Assembly: GCA_002353825.1 (NCBI GenBank)
Contig: DEKJ01000049.1
Coordinates: 69,419-133,418 of the forward strand
Reading direction: 5' to 3'
Source of the DNA: Prevotella sp. UBA2725
GTDB lineage: Bacteria; Bacteroidota; Bacteroidia; Bacteroidales; Bacteroidaceae
Length of the DNA: 64,000 bases
Part shown: in pieces, positions 1 through 7,409 of the stretch
Layout of the letters: every line of letters starts with the position of its first letter
Position numbering within the stretch: position 1 is the first letter of the stretch
The notes under the pieces: generated by a model
What the model was told of the DNA's origin: nothing
Databases searched by the model: none
What the model saw: only the letters and a program-made list of their open reading frames with translations
Position numbers and translations under genes: made by a program

Positions 1-327
1 GCCACGGGCCTGCGCGAGGACCACACACTCGCCAACATCTCTCTGATGCCTTATTATCATCAAGCATTAGACATTGAGCCTGTCATGGTCACCGACTACG
101 GCTATTTCACCGTACATGAGGGCCACCAAACCATCAACTCCTTTCTCCGCCAGCAGGTCAGCATCTTCAATATCAACTGCACAACACTGCAGAGCCGCGG
201 GCTCTGTTGGGCTGTCTCACCTTTCACCCAACTCTGGCAAGGAACGCTCAACGAGGCTTTAGGCGACAACTTCGACATTGTCGGAGACGGCACATACATG
301 ATTTATCAAACATTCGACGCAAAATGA
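1..327 (+). CDS. Thiamine pyrophosphokinase, C-terminal part (cut by left edge)
   Basis: The frame is open from base 1 to the stop at 325-327, so about 108 C-terminal residues are present. The fragment opens with ATGLREDHTLANISLM, which matches the R-x-D-H-T-L-x-N segment conserved in thiamine diphosphokinases. These enzymes move pyrophosphate from ATP to thiamine to make the cofactor thiamine diphosphate in the cytoplasm. The rest fits the family's small C-terminal thiamin-binding domain, including SRGLCW near the middle and a GDGTYMI stretch near the end. The stop overlaps the next start (ATGA), so it is translationally coupled to a PnuC-family transporter. That pairing is common in Bacteroidota and supports a thiamine role for both. 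The N-terminal catalytic half is outside the window. Confidence 0.85.
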   Translation, partial: ATGLREDHTLANISLMPYYHQALDIEPVMVTDYGYFTVHEGHQTINSFLRQQVSIFNINCTTLQSRGLCWAVSPFTQLWQGTLNEALGDNFDIVGDGTYMIYQTFDAK

Positions 328-920
328 CTGATTACTTAATTGAGCATTGGCTCGACATCACAACGACCATCTTAGGTCTCATCTACATCATATTGGAGTA
401 TAGAGCCAGCATTCTCCTTTGGCTCGTCGGCATCATCATGCCAGCCCTCGACATCGTACTTTATTACACCCACGGTCTCTACGGTGATGCTGCCATGGCA
501 GTCTATTATACCCTCGCTGCCATCTATGGCTGGATCGTCTGGAAGTTCGGACACAAGCACCAGCAGAAGGAAGGTGAGGAGATGCCTATCACTCACATGC
601 CGAAGCGTCTCTATCCCGCAACAATTCTCTTTTTTGTCGTTGCCTGGGTCGTCACCTGGTTCGTCCTCTCCCACTACACCAACAGTAACGTGCCGGTCCT
701 TGACGGCTTCACCAACGCCCTGAGCTTCGTCGGTCTGTGGGCGCTTGCCCGCAAATACCTCGAGCAGTGGCTCTTCTGGATCCTCGTCGATGCCGTGAGC
801 TGTTACCTATACATCATCAAAGGCATTCCTTTCAAAGCCTCCCTCTACGGCCTCTATGTCGTCATCGCCGTCATGGGATACTTCAAGTGGAAAAAAGCCA
901 TTGTTAAAGTTAGGAGTTAG
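324..920 (+). CDS. pnuC: PnuC-family vitamin transporter, probably thiamine (PnuT type)
   Basis: A 198-residue inner-membrane protein with about seven hydrophobic segments. Typical features of the family are the LEYRASILLW stretch near residue 26, the AIYGWIVW stretch near residue 67, and the C-terminal WILVDAVSCYLYIIKG segment. PnuC proteins carry nicotinamide riboside, thiamine (PnuT) or riboflavin by facilitated diffusion, and the substrate is then trapped by phosphorylation. The ATG at 324 overlaps the stop of the thiamine pyrophosphokinase, which would be the trapping enzyme, so thiamine is the likeliest substrate. That is inference from context. An in-frame upstream start at 207 lies inside the kinase gene and is not used. 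Nicotinamide riboside remains possible. Confidence 0.85.
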   Translation: MTDYLIEHWLDITTTILGLIYIILEYRASILLWLVGIIMPALDIVLYYTHGLYGDAAMAVYYTLAAIYGWIVWKFGHKHQQKEGEEMPITHMPKRLYPATILFFVVAWVVTWFVLSHYTNSNVPVLDGFTNALSFVGLWALARKYLEQWLFWILVDAVSCYLYIIKGIPFKASLYGLYVVIAVMGYFKWKKAIVKVRS

Positions 921-940
921 GAGATAGGAGTTAGGAGTTA
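913..940 (+). repeat. Tandem GTTAGGAG-type short repeats
   Basis: Four imperfect copies of a heptamer/octamer of the type TTAGGAG run from the last codons of the PnuC gene into the spacer. The same motif occurs at 37059-37083 and, inverted, at 37159-37190, again abutting gene ends. No known function. Confidence 0.6.
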
Positions 941-959
941 AAGAAAACTCGGCAAATAT

Positions 960-990
960 TTTGGTGATTAAAAGATATTCCCTAATTTTG
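960..990 (+). promoter_or_regulatory. Bacteroidota-type promoter for the 1013-1573 gene pair
   Basis: TTTG at 960-963 and TAATTTTG at 983-990, separated by 19 bp, match the Bacteroidota -33/-7 consensus. The start codon at 1013 lies about 20 bp beyond the -7 box, so the pair has its own promoter and is not simply read through from the thiamine genes. Confidence 0.6.
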
Positions 991-1012
991 CAAGAAAAGA
1001 AAGGAATAGGCT

Positions 1013-1150
1013 ATGACAGAGAACATTGTTATCAATAACCCATCAAAGAAACTCGAAGAGCTCATGCGAAAGATTGGAATTAAGAAGCATGAGAGACTGG
1101 AAGAACTAAAACACCAGACCCATTTCGATGAGGTTATCATCCTTAAGTAA
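1013..1150 (+). CDS. Small 45-residue protein, unknown function
   Basis: ATG at 1013 with an AAGGAA-like purine run about 8 bp upstream and a good promoter in front; stop at 1148-1150. The product starts MTENIVINNPSKKLEEL and is charged and probably helical (KKLEELMRK, KKHERLEELKH). There is no signal peptide or membrane segment. The next gene starts 15 bp after the stop, so the two are probably co-transcribed. A short basic helical protein ahead of a ~135-residue partner resembles toxin-antitoxin or small defence gene pairs, but no diagnostic motif is visible. I do not recognise the family. It could also be a spurious ORF, though its promoter, ribosome-binding site and spacing argue that it is real. 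Confidence 0.55.
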   Translation: MTENIVINNPSKKLEELMRKIGIKKHERLEELKHQTHFDEVIILK

Positions 1151-1165
1151 TGGAGTAAACTTGCC

Positions 1166-1573
1166 ATGACTCATAAATTCTTTAGCGTTCAGACTCCAGA
1201 TGGTGGCTCATATAATATAGAACTGTCCTCTTTTGACGACAGTTCTTTTCCAAAAGAAGTAGCAAAAGCTATTTCGCCTTTTATTGATGTTGTCAATATT
1301 GATTTAACAAGAGCCAGAAAAGAAAGAACAGCTTCTATCAGAACTCTATCCATAATAACAAGTCGAATTGCTGAGTATTTTTTAGAGCGTCAAAATCTTG
1401 TTATCTGTTATTATTGTGATTTTCTCGGTCCTATTCCACATACCAACAAAAAGATAACTTGTCAAGCATATGGCGTAGAGGATTATTTTGTACATATCAT
1501 CTACCGACAGCAACACGAGAAATATGTTGATCTCATAGCTAACAGTATCCATGAAGGATATGATAAACCATAG
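1166..1573 (+). CDS. Hypothetical 135-residue protein (possibly DUF6169-like)
   Basis: ATG at 1166, 15 bp after the preceding small gene, starting MTHKFFSVQTPDGG. The protein is soluble and mixed alpha/beta, with an aromatic-rich middle (LVICYYCDFLGPIP near residue 79) and a C-terminal YFVHIIYRQQHEKYV stretch. There is no signal peptide. Codon use is clearly more AT-rich than in the neighbouring thiamine and TonB receptor genes, which suggests acquired DNA. From memory it resembles small Bacteroidota proteins grouped as DUF6169, but I cannot confirm that. Function is unknown; the two-gene layout with a 45-residue partner allows a toxin-antitoxin reading, which is only inference. Confidence 0.6.
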   Translation: MTHKFFSVQTPDGGSYNIELSSFDDSSFPKEVAKAISPFIDVVNIDLTRARKERTASIRTLSIITSRIAEYFLERQNLVICYYCDFLGPIPHTNKKITCQAYGVEDYFVHIIYRQQHEKYVDLIANSIHEGYDKP

Positions 1574-1581
1574 ATATAAAA

Positions 1582-1807
1582 GGCTCTTCCGGTTTTCGGG
1601 TTGATACTGCAGATAACCTCGAAGAGGTTATACTTGAGTAACCCCAGGTAAGGAGCGCAGCGACGCAACCTGGGGTTCGGGTCGAGCGATTTAATCTGAC
1701 CTGTCGCCCCATTCCTACCCCCACGTTTCGGCTGCGTCTCACGTGGGGCTAACCATGTTCAACCTCTTCGAGGTTGTTCTCCTACCAACCCGAAAACCGG
1801 AAGAACC
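1582..1807. repeat. 226-bp nested inverted-repeat element (REP/RAYT-like hairpins)
   Basis: The outer arms 1582-1603 and 1786-1807 are inverted repeats with 21 of 22 bases paired. Inside lie two AACCTC/GAGGTT hairpins (1615-1629 and 1760-1776), a hairpin with arms AACCCCAGGT/ACCTGGGGTT (1640-1677) and one with arms CCCCACGT/ACGTGGGG (1719-1748). A partial copy with the same AACCTC hairpin and CCCCAGGT hairpin is at 57281-57345. Such hairpins resemble REP sequences mobilised by Y1 (RAYT) transposases in Bacteroidota. No transposase is present here, so a non-autonomous element is inferred. It fills the spacer before the TonB receptor. Confidence 0.7.
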
Positions 1808-1855
1808 ATATAAAAAATAATTACTAATTAGTAATTACAAATTACATTTTTTTCT

Positions 1856-1863
1856 TACCTTTG
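1856..1863 (+). promoter_or_regulatory. -7 box of the TonB receptor gene
   Basis: TACCTTTG at 1856-1863 is a perfect TAnnTTTG match; no good -33 TTTG is visible. Transcription would start near 1870, only a few bases before the ATG at 1873, so the mRNA would be almost leaderless. This also rules out the in-frame TTG at 1861, which lies inside the promoter. Confidence 0.45.
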
Positions 1864-1872
1864 CATGCGCTT

Positions 1873-3987
1873 ATGAAAACAACAACGTTTAACAAGCGCA
1901 ACGCAATCGTCTTCAAGCACTTCAACCGCAAGGGCTACAGCCTCTTTGCCGCATTGGGCAAAGTGGTGGTTATCGGCGTCCTTGCTATCCCTACCCTCAC
2001 CTATGCCAAGGCTGACGGCATCGCCACAAAGCCAGCAGGAGAGAACAGTGATTCTCTCTCTTTCGGTGAGCAGCAACTTGATGAAGTGCAAATCACAGGA
2101 TCGCGAGCGCCGCTGACTGCCTCTCAGTCAGCCAAGATCGTTGAGGTTATCTCGCGCGATGATATCCATCGTGCGGAGGCGCAGACCATCAACGACGTAT
2201 TGAAATTAGCCACGGGCGTGGATGTCCGTCAGCGCGGTGGCTTTGGTGTACAGACGGATATCTCCATCAACGGCGGCACGTTCGATCAGATCACGATCCT
2301 GCTCAACGGCGTCCCTCTGACCTCTCCGCAGACAGGTCACAACGCGGCCGACTTCCCCGTGTCACTCGATGACATCGACCACATCGAGGTCTTAGAAGGA
2401 GCAGCAGCCCGTGTCTTCGGCTCCGCTGCATTTTCGGGGGCGATAAATATTGTGACGGCCTCTCCCCAGCCCTCCCCCGTAGGGAGGGAGACAAGCAGAA
2501 ATGCTAAAATTCAAAAGAGCCATTCTCTCTCGGGCACTATAGGATTAGAAGCGGGTTCCTTTGGTACCTTTGGTGGTGATGCTCGGGTATCGCTTTCCCC
2601 TACCAATACATGGGGAAATTCCCTTTCCTTCGGCTACACTCAGAGTGATGGTGGTACCGACAACTCATCCTTTCGACATCGCCGCGGTTATTATCAAGGC
2701 AACTATGCATCCTCATTAGTAGATGTCAACTGGCAGGCAGGCATCACGTCGAAGGACTATGGGGCCAACACGTTCTATTCTGCCCGCTTCCCGAACCAAT
2801 ATGAATGGACACGCCGCTATATCGGCTCTGCCAATGCCGACTTCCGTCCATTCTTCAAAGAACAGAACTGGCTGAGATCATTCGTCATCAGTCCTACCGT
2901 CTATGCCCACCGCGACATCGACCATTACCAACTCATCAAAGGAAGCATAGGAGCAGCGAAAGGTGAGAACTATCACCGCCTCGATGTCTATGGAGCATCA
3001 CTGAATGCCCATTTCGACTGGCTTCTCGGCAAGACCGCACTCGGTGCTGACATCCGCAAGGAGCATATCCTCTCCACGGCTTACGGAAACCTTATGGATG
3101 AGAGCGAATGGAAGAAGATCTCCGGCTCCGACCGGTCCTACGACCACAAAGGAGACCGCACAAACACAAGTCTGTTCCTTGAGCATAACATTCTTTTAGG
3201 GGGTCTCACAGTATCTGCCGGCGTGATGGCAAACCGTAACACAGGATTGGACAACAAATACCGGTTCTATCCCGGCGTAGATGTCAGCTATCGTCCCAGT
3301 GACCACTGGAAGCTCTACCTTAGTTGGAACAAGGCCCTGCGGCTGCCGACCTTCACCGACCTCTATACGAGCAATGCGGCACAGCAAGGTGATGTCAACC
3401 TCAAGCCGGAGAAGAACAACACCTACAAGACGGGTGCACGCTTCCGTGTCAATGGTTTCAGCCTCCTTGCCGATGCCTTCTACAGTCGCGGGCGCGACAT
3501 GATCGACTGGGTGTATGAGACGGCAGAGTCGAAGAAATACCATGCACTGAACATCGGTAAGCTCGACAACATGGGATTCAACATCGAGACAAAGTTCAAC
3601 CTCTCAGAACTGCTCTCTGACACCTATCAGCCAACAACCACTCCCTGGCTTCTGACCCTTGGCTATGCCTACATCCATCAGAAGCACGAGACAGACCGGG
3701 AGATATACAAGTCGCTCTATGCCTTGGAGTATCTGAAGCACAAGTTTGTCGCGACGCTCTCCCACCCGATCGTGGGCCATCTCTCCGCCTCCTGGTCCCT
3801 TCGCTGGCAGCAGCGCATGAACGGCTATCATCCTTACGCCAAACTGGACGGAGCAATAAGATGGACAGAGCGCCACTACCAACTCTATGTCAAGGCCGAC
3901 AACATCACGGCCCACCGCTACTACGACCTTGGCAGCGTGAAGCAGCCAGGACTCTGGATCATGGCCGGAGCAAAGGTCAACCTCTGA
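1873..3987 (+). CDS. TonB-dependent outer-membrane receptor (BtuB/CirA type)
   Basis: A 704-residue receptor read from ATG 1873. An unusually long N-terminus (FNRKGYSLFAALGKVVVIGV near residue 17, cleavage after TYA near residue 45) is typical of one class of Bacteroidota receptors. The TonB box/plug region follows (LDEVQITGSRAPL near residue 68), with plug signatures ITILLNGVPL and HIEVLEGAAARVFGSAAFSGA. A 22-stranded barrel ends with the expected aromatic/hydrophobic last strand (LWIMAGAKVNL). These proteins import cobalamin, siderophores or similar ligands using TonB energy. No SusD partner follows, which argues against glycan uptake. A palindromic repeat is embedded in frame at 2457-2496. 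No cobalamin riboswitch is visible upstream, so the ligand is uncertain. Confidence 0.88.
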   Translation: MKTTTFNKRNAIVFKHFNRKGYSLFAALGKVVVIGVLAIPTLTYAKADGIATKPAGENSDSLSFGEQQLDEVQITGSRAPLTASQSAKIVEVISRDDIHRAEAQTINDVLKLATGVDVRQRGGFGVQTDISINGGTFDQITILLNGVPLTSPQTGHNAADFPVSLDDIDHIEVLEGAAARVFGSAAFSGAINIVTASPQPSPVGRETSRNAKIQKSHSLSGTIGLEAGSFGTFGGDARVSLSPTNTWGNSLSFGYTQSDGGTDNSSFRHRRGYYQGNYASSLVDVNWQAGITSKDYGANTFYSARFPNQYEWTRRYIGSANADFRPFFKEQNWLRSFVISPTVYAHRDIDHYQLIKGSIGAAKGENYHRLDVYGASLNAHFDWLLGKTALGADIRKEHILSTAYGNLMDESEWKKISGSDRSYDHKGDRTNTSLFLEHNILLGGLTVSAGVMANRNTGLDNKYRFYPGVDVSYRPSDHWKLYLSWNKALRLPTFTDLYTSNAAQQGDVNLKPEKNNTYKTGARFRVNGFSLLADAFYSRGRDMIDWVYETAESKKYHALNIGKLDNMGFNIETKFNLSELLSDTYQPTTTPWLLTLGYAYIHQKHETDREIYKSLYALEYLKHKFVATLSHPIVGHLSASWSLRWQQRMNGYHPYAKLDGAIRWTERHYQLYVKADNITAHRYYDLGSVKQPGLWIMAGAKVNL
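2457..2496 (+). repeat. Family C palindromic repeat arm inside the TonB receptor gene
   Basis: The sequence GGCCTCTCCCCAGCCCTCCC plus a CCCGTAGGGAGGGAG palindrome matches one arm of the family C repeats at 24682-24812, 30181-30313 and 33099-33235. Here it is read in frame as about 13 residues (ASPQPSPVGRET) between the plug domain and the first barrel strands. Confidence 0.7.
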
Positions 3988-3997
3988 TTCTATTAGG

Positions 3998-4031
3998 TTC
4001 AGCATGCCGGTATCTATGCCGACATGCTGAA
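3998..4031 (+). terminator. Hairpin terminator after the TonB receptor
   Basis: Perfect 9-bp arms TTCAGCATG (3998-4006) and CATGCTGAA (4023-4031), 10 bp after the stop codon, with a loop that can pair further (CCGG/CCG). No long T tract follows, so strength is uncertain. Confidence 0.55.
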
Positions 4032-4158
4032 AACATAGAGATACTTTTCCTTTTTGCAGCGGGAAATGAATTTAGATATCCACCTTAATTTTTTATCTCC
4101 TCAACATTTAGGCAATATATAGCAGCACAATTCTTTTACCTTATTTGACAAAAATAAC

Positions 4159-4286
4159 TTCTGTGTGGTGATAACGGTACTAATAAAGGTGAATAGGCTT
4201 TTCTCTCGCAGATCTCTCAGATACGCGAGAGAAAATTAAGCCATTGCGTCCTTAACAATTCTTAGTACGAATATCACCACACAGAA
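4159..4286. repeat. 128-bp near-perfect long hairpin (structured RNA or palindromic MITE)
   Basis: Outer arms TTCTGTGTGGTGAT (4159-4172) and ATCACCACACAGAA (4273-4286) pair perfectly over 14 bp. Moving inward, GTACTAA/TTAGTAC, AAGG/CCTT, GGCTT/AAGCC and TTTTCTCTCGC/GCGAGAGAAAA (4199-4209, 4224-4234) pair in register, so nearly the whole segment folds into one stem. AAAAATAA occurs on both sides (4150-4157 and 4286-4293), which could be a target-site duplication. It lies 113 bp before the sigma factor gene. It could be a MITE, a small RNA or a leader element; no second copy is in the window. The remainder of 4032-4399 is AT-rich and shows nothing I recognise. Confidence 0.65.
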
Positions 4287-4399
4287 AAAATAAATAAGGA
4301 GGAGCCTGTCTTGCCGAGTTTGATAAAAATATTTTTCGGTATCTGCGTAGCGCTTTCAGGTCTTTGTCGTATTATAGATAAACGCATCCGAGATTCAGA

Positions 4400-4903
4400 A
4401 TGGAAATAAGCGAATTCATAGAATATGTAAGGCGATACCGGCATGATTTTGTCGGTATCGCACACCACTATTTCCATGATGAGCACGAAGTGGAAGACGC
4501 CGTGCAAGATGCGCTGATTCGCTTGTGGATGGCAAGGGAAAGAATAGAGCCGCCGGAACGATTCCGCCAATATGGAGCAACAGCTACAAGAAATATTTGC
4601 CTTGACAAAATAAAGCAAAAACACGGACTTCACTTTGTGGAAGTGGATTTGGCGGAAGGCAAGACATCCGGCCATAGCCCTCAATCGGTGTTGGAAGAGT
4701 CTGAAAACGAAACGTTGATGCAGCAATGCATGAAAGAGCTTCCCGCTAAATACAAGGAACTGATACGGATGAGAAATGGAGAAGGATTGAGCTATAAGGA
4801 CATAGCAAATCTCATTGGCAGTACAGAGTCATCGGTACGCGGTATGGTGGCGAGGGCAAGATCAATACTCATAAGACAATTCAACGAAAGGAGAAAGAAA
4901 TGA
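4400..4903 (+). CDS. ECF-type RNA polymerase sigma factor
   Basis: A 167-residue sigma-70 family protein with only regions 2 and 4. Region 2 (about residues 10-75) includes FHDEHEVEDAVQDALIRLW, the usual DAEDxxQDxFxxLW-like core-binding helix. Region 4 (about residues 108-160) has the helix-turn-helix EGLSYKDIANLIGSTESSVR that reads the -35-like element. Alternative sigma factors of this size usually answer to cell-surface signals. The stop overlaps the start of the next gene (ATGA), a membrane protein in the position where anti-sigma factors are normally found. Genes downstream to 10199 are tightly packed on the same strand and are the likely regulon. No clear TAnnTTTG box is found just upstream, so it may be read from its own sigma-dependent promoter. 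Confidence 0.9.
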   Translation: MEISEFIEYVRRYRHDFVGIAHHYFHDEHEVEDAVQDALIRLWMARERIEPPERFRQYGATATRNICLDKIKQKHGLHFVEVDLAEGKTSGHSPQSVLEESENETLMQQCMKELPAKYKELIRMRNGEGLSYKDIANLIGSTESSVRGMVARARSILIRQFNERRKK

Positions 4904-5607
4904 AGAACAAAGAGTACATAGGAAAACTTCTCAGAAAGTTTATGCAAGCGGAGACTTCCGAACAACAGGAGTCGGAGCTTGCAGACTATTTCTGTCATTC
5001 TAAGAACATTCCTGAAGAATGGGAGGCATACAAACAATACTTCAAAGCCTTTGACTCCGAAGAAGCATCTTCTTCAAATAATGGTTACCCAACACCATTA
5101 TTAAGGAGGCATTGGTATTACGCTGTTGCTTGCGTTGCCGCGACGTTCGTCTGTGCGGTTGCGCTGAGGTATGCCCTATACACTTCCGAAAACTGCAAAA
5201 GGCTGGCAATAGAGACACCCGTGCGAATTCAGCCAACGGAATCCACAAAAGCGAAGGACACTACTGTTGTGAGCAAGAATCCGATGGCAACTATTGGGGA
5301 AAGGCAGGAAGTGTCTGAAAAGGTATGTATGAAGCAGGGCGGCTACGGCAAAAGCAGAAGAGCCGACAGAGCCGACTATGTTCCTGTTCCCAAACCCGTT
5401 GCTGCGACAGAAGCCCGGCACTATGTTGCGACATCAACGGAGACGATGATCGAAGAGCCTTCCCATCAAATAAAGACCGCCGACATCAACGCGTCGGTCG
5501 CTTACATTCAATCAAAAGGAGAGAATCTCCAGAGACAAGTCTTGGCTTCAAAAGGAGACGGTGAGTATCACATGCATATCAACAAAGACTTAGAGCAGAA
5601 CTTATGA
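4900..5607 (+). CDS. Single-pass membrane protein in anti-sigma position
   Basis: A 235-residue protein whose start overlaps the sigma gene stop. Residues 1-70 are cytoplasmic and helical (KEYIGKLLRKFMQAETSEQQ, a form common at the N-terminus of Bacteroidota sigma-linked proteins). One membrane helix covers about residues 73-93, and the rest is a low-complexity periplasmic tail without a FecR domain. The layout fits an anti-sigma factor that holds the sigma factor at the membrane, but no zinc-binding or FecR motif confirms this. It is coupled by an ATGA overlap to the next gene as well. Function is inferred from position only. Confidence 0.6.
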   Translation: MKNKEYIGKLLRKFMQAETSEQQESELADYFCHSKNIPEEWEAYKQYFKAFDSEEASSSNNGYPTPLLRRHWYYAVACVAATFVCAVALRYALYTSENCKRLAIETPVRIQPTESTKAKDTTVVSKNPMATIGERQEVSEKVCMKQGGYGKSRRADRADYVPVPKPVAATEARHYVATSTETMIEEPSHQIKTADINASVAYIQSKGENLQRQVLASKGDGEYHMHINKDLEQNL

Positions 5608-6704
5608 GAAGAAAGATGATCATGCTTGCATTGTTTGTCTCTTTTGCGCTGGCATCGCTGGCGCAAAAGCCTAACCCTGCCATGGCAAAGCTCTTAAATG
5701 AGTTTGGCAAGGCTGGCATAGAAGGCACCTATTCTGCCGACAACACAGGGCAGGAGTACTATCTCGCACTCTACAAGCTTACCCATGCCGACATTGACAA
5801 TCTAATACAGTATAACAGGTTGGGACAGGCTGATTTCCCCTTCCAATTAGAAGGGACAAGGGAGTACATAGCCTCCCGGCTTAAAGAAAGCGAGAAGGCG
5901 CAACATGATGAAGCTATGATAAGACCCGTCATCAAGCATACCCTTGACAGTCTTGCACCGTCGGCAAAAGAATGCTATCACTATGAAGTGCATAATGGCA
6001 TGGGAGACACCATCAAATATGTCCTTGCGTTGAACAACATGCCGAAGGATTTGTTTCAGCAGCGCGTAAAAGGGCAAGTCGAGAAGAAAGCGAGTAATGA
6101 ATTCATTGACTATTTCAGCTACGACGGAGGTACCTTCCTGCATTATATTTTGCCACCACTACAGAAAAGCGGGATGGCAAGTTGTCACTCAGAAGACTCG
6201 TTCAAGCATAACATAGAGGCCATCCTGGCAAAACACAAGGGAAAGAAGTACGCCGTAAGCTATAATATGAATCCGGGTACCAGCATCTATCCACAGGACT
6301 GGTATGTATTAAAGTACAACAGCAAATCTAACTCAAAGAGTGAGGGCACACATTATTATTTCGCGTTAACAAAAGAAGCGCAGAACAGCATTGTAAAGGA
6401 AGTCGCAGAAGCAGCCACTTGTTTCCTGACTTCTACATCTGACACGTCAGAATATAGTCTTTTCTATACGCTTCCTTTGGGCAATGCCAAAAGAGATAAT
6501 GCGGCTTACGATCACCTGATATTTTGTAATACGGAAAGAATCGGACGTCATTTCAGCATCAATATGAAGATGACCGACAAGGGACTCCATGTGTTATTGC
6601 TGTCAAATGAAGGGGAATGGCTTGTTCCACGACGGTCATGGTGGAAAATCAAAGCCATCAGTGGGAAGAAGATAGTGTATGAGAAAGATTTCAAAAACGA
6701 CTAA
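5604..6704 (+). CDS. Secreted protein of unknown function, sigma cassette
   Basis: A 366-residue protein with a signal peptide (MIMLALFVSFALASLAQ, cleavage near residue 21) and no other membrane segment, so it is probably periplasmic or exported. The start at 5604 overlaps the preceding stop (ATGA). The sequence is rich in Lys, Tyr and Ser and contains DTLDSLAP-like and YHYEVHNG segments. No enzyme motif is visible and I do not recognise the family. It lacks a lipobox cysteine at the cleavage site, so it is not a lipoprotein. Its position inside the sigma cassette suggests a role at the envelope together with the beta-barrel at 7410. Confidence 0.65.
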   Translation: MRRKMIMLALFVSFALASLAQKPNPAMAKLLNEFGKAGIEGTYSADNTGQEYYLALYKLTHADIDNLIQYNRLGQADFPFQLEGTREYIASRLKESEKAQHDEAMIRPVIKHTLDSLAPSAKECYHYEVHNGMGDTIKYVLALNNMPKDLFQQRVKGQVEKKASNEFIDYFSYDGGTFLHYILPPLQKSGMASCHSEDSFKHNIEAILAKHKGKKYAVSYNMNPGTSIYPQDWYVLKYNSKSNSKSEGTHYYFALTKEAQNSIVKEVAEAATCFLTSTSDTSEYSLFYTLPLGNAKRDNAAYDHLIFCNTERIGRHFSINMKMTDKGLHVLLLSNEGEWLVPRRSWWKIKAISGKKIVYEKDFKND

Positions 6705-6714
6705 TAACCATTCC

Positions 6715-7383
6715 ATGAAAAAGATATTGCTGATATTGATGGCCTGTATCAATGCCGTCACGATGCTTGCACAAAAACCTGGGGTGTATAAGAAGGCAAG
6801 CAACAAGGCCGCTGACAAGACCGAGGCTCCCTGTAAGAATGAATATATGATAGTCGGAATCAATGGCAACACAATGCTCTTCGAGCCTTATGTCCAACGT
6901 AATTCCGACAATAGAAAAGAAAGAGTTCGCTTTCGAATGGGGCCAGGCTGCCATCAGTCCGGCGGGAGCAATAACGACTCGACTTACAAGGTCGCACCCA
7001 ATCCTCCTGAGGTAGAAGACTTTGTCAGTCTCCTCTCAGGGGACTTTACGACACCAACCAACAATATCCTTGGTGTTTGGTATCACGAAGCCTCCGGCAT
7101 CAAATGCTACAAGATCTTCTCGCCGACACGTTCTTTGTTGATCTTTATCTACGAATCGCCGGAAGGCAGCATGGAGACGGCAAATGCTATCTTGGAGGCG
7201 GTAAACTATGGCAAAGACCAAGTCGTTGCAGAAGACGGTACAAGGTATTCGGTTCGCTGGGAAGGTGCTGACACGATGGTGGTAACCTACACCATGGAAG
7301 GCAAGCGACATCGTGAGCAATGGACCCGTTCCCAATTACCGACATACCTCTCCGGATTATTCATGTCCCTTGGCACAAACTAA
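6715..7383 (+). CDS. Small secreted protein of unknown function, sigma cassette
   Basis: A 222-residue exported protein. The ATG at 6715 is preferred over the in-frame ATG at 6679 (inside the previous gene) because MKKILLILMACINAVTMLAQ is a textbook signal peptide. The mature part carries a Gly/Ser/Asn-rich patch (CHQSGGSNNDST near residue 83) and an alpha/beta C-terminal half. No catalytic motif is visible and there is no lipobox. It lies 10 bp after the previous gene and 26 bp before the barrel gene, so it is part of the same unit. Function unknown. Confidence 0.6.
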   Translation: MKKILLILMACINAVTMLAQKPGVYKKASNKAADKTEAPCKNEYMIVGINGNTMLFEPYVQRNSDNRKERVRFRMGPGCHQSGGSNNDSTYKVAPNPPEVEDFVSLLSGDFTTPTNNILGVWYHEASGIKCYKIFSPTRSLLIFIYESPEGSMETANAILEAVNYGKDQVVAEDGTRYSVRWEGADTMVVTYTMEGKRHREQWTRSQLPTYLSGLFMSLGTN

Positions 7384-7409
7384 AACAAGGATTATTGTTA
7401 ATCGTCATC

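Noticed and set aside
1574..1860. Cobalamin riboswitch upstream of the BtuB-like receptor
   Set aside because: The segment is fully accounted for by nested hairpins of a repeat element, and the conserved B12-box GCCACTG is absent.
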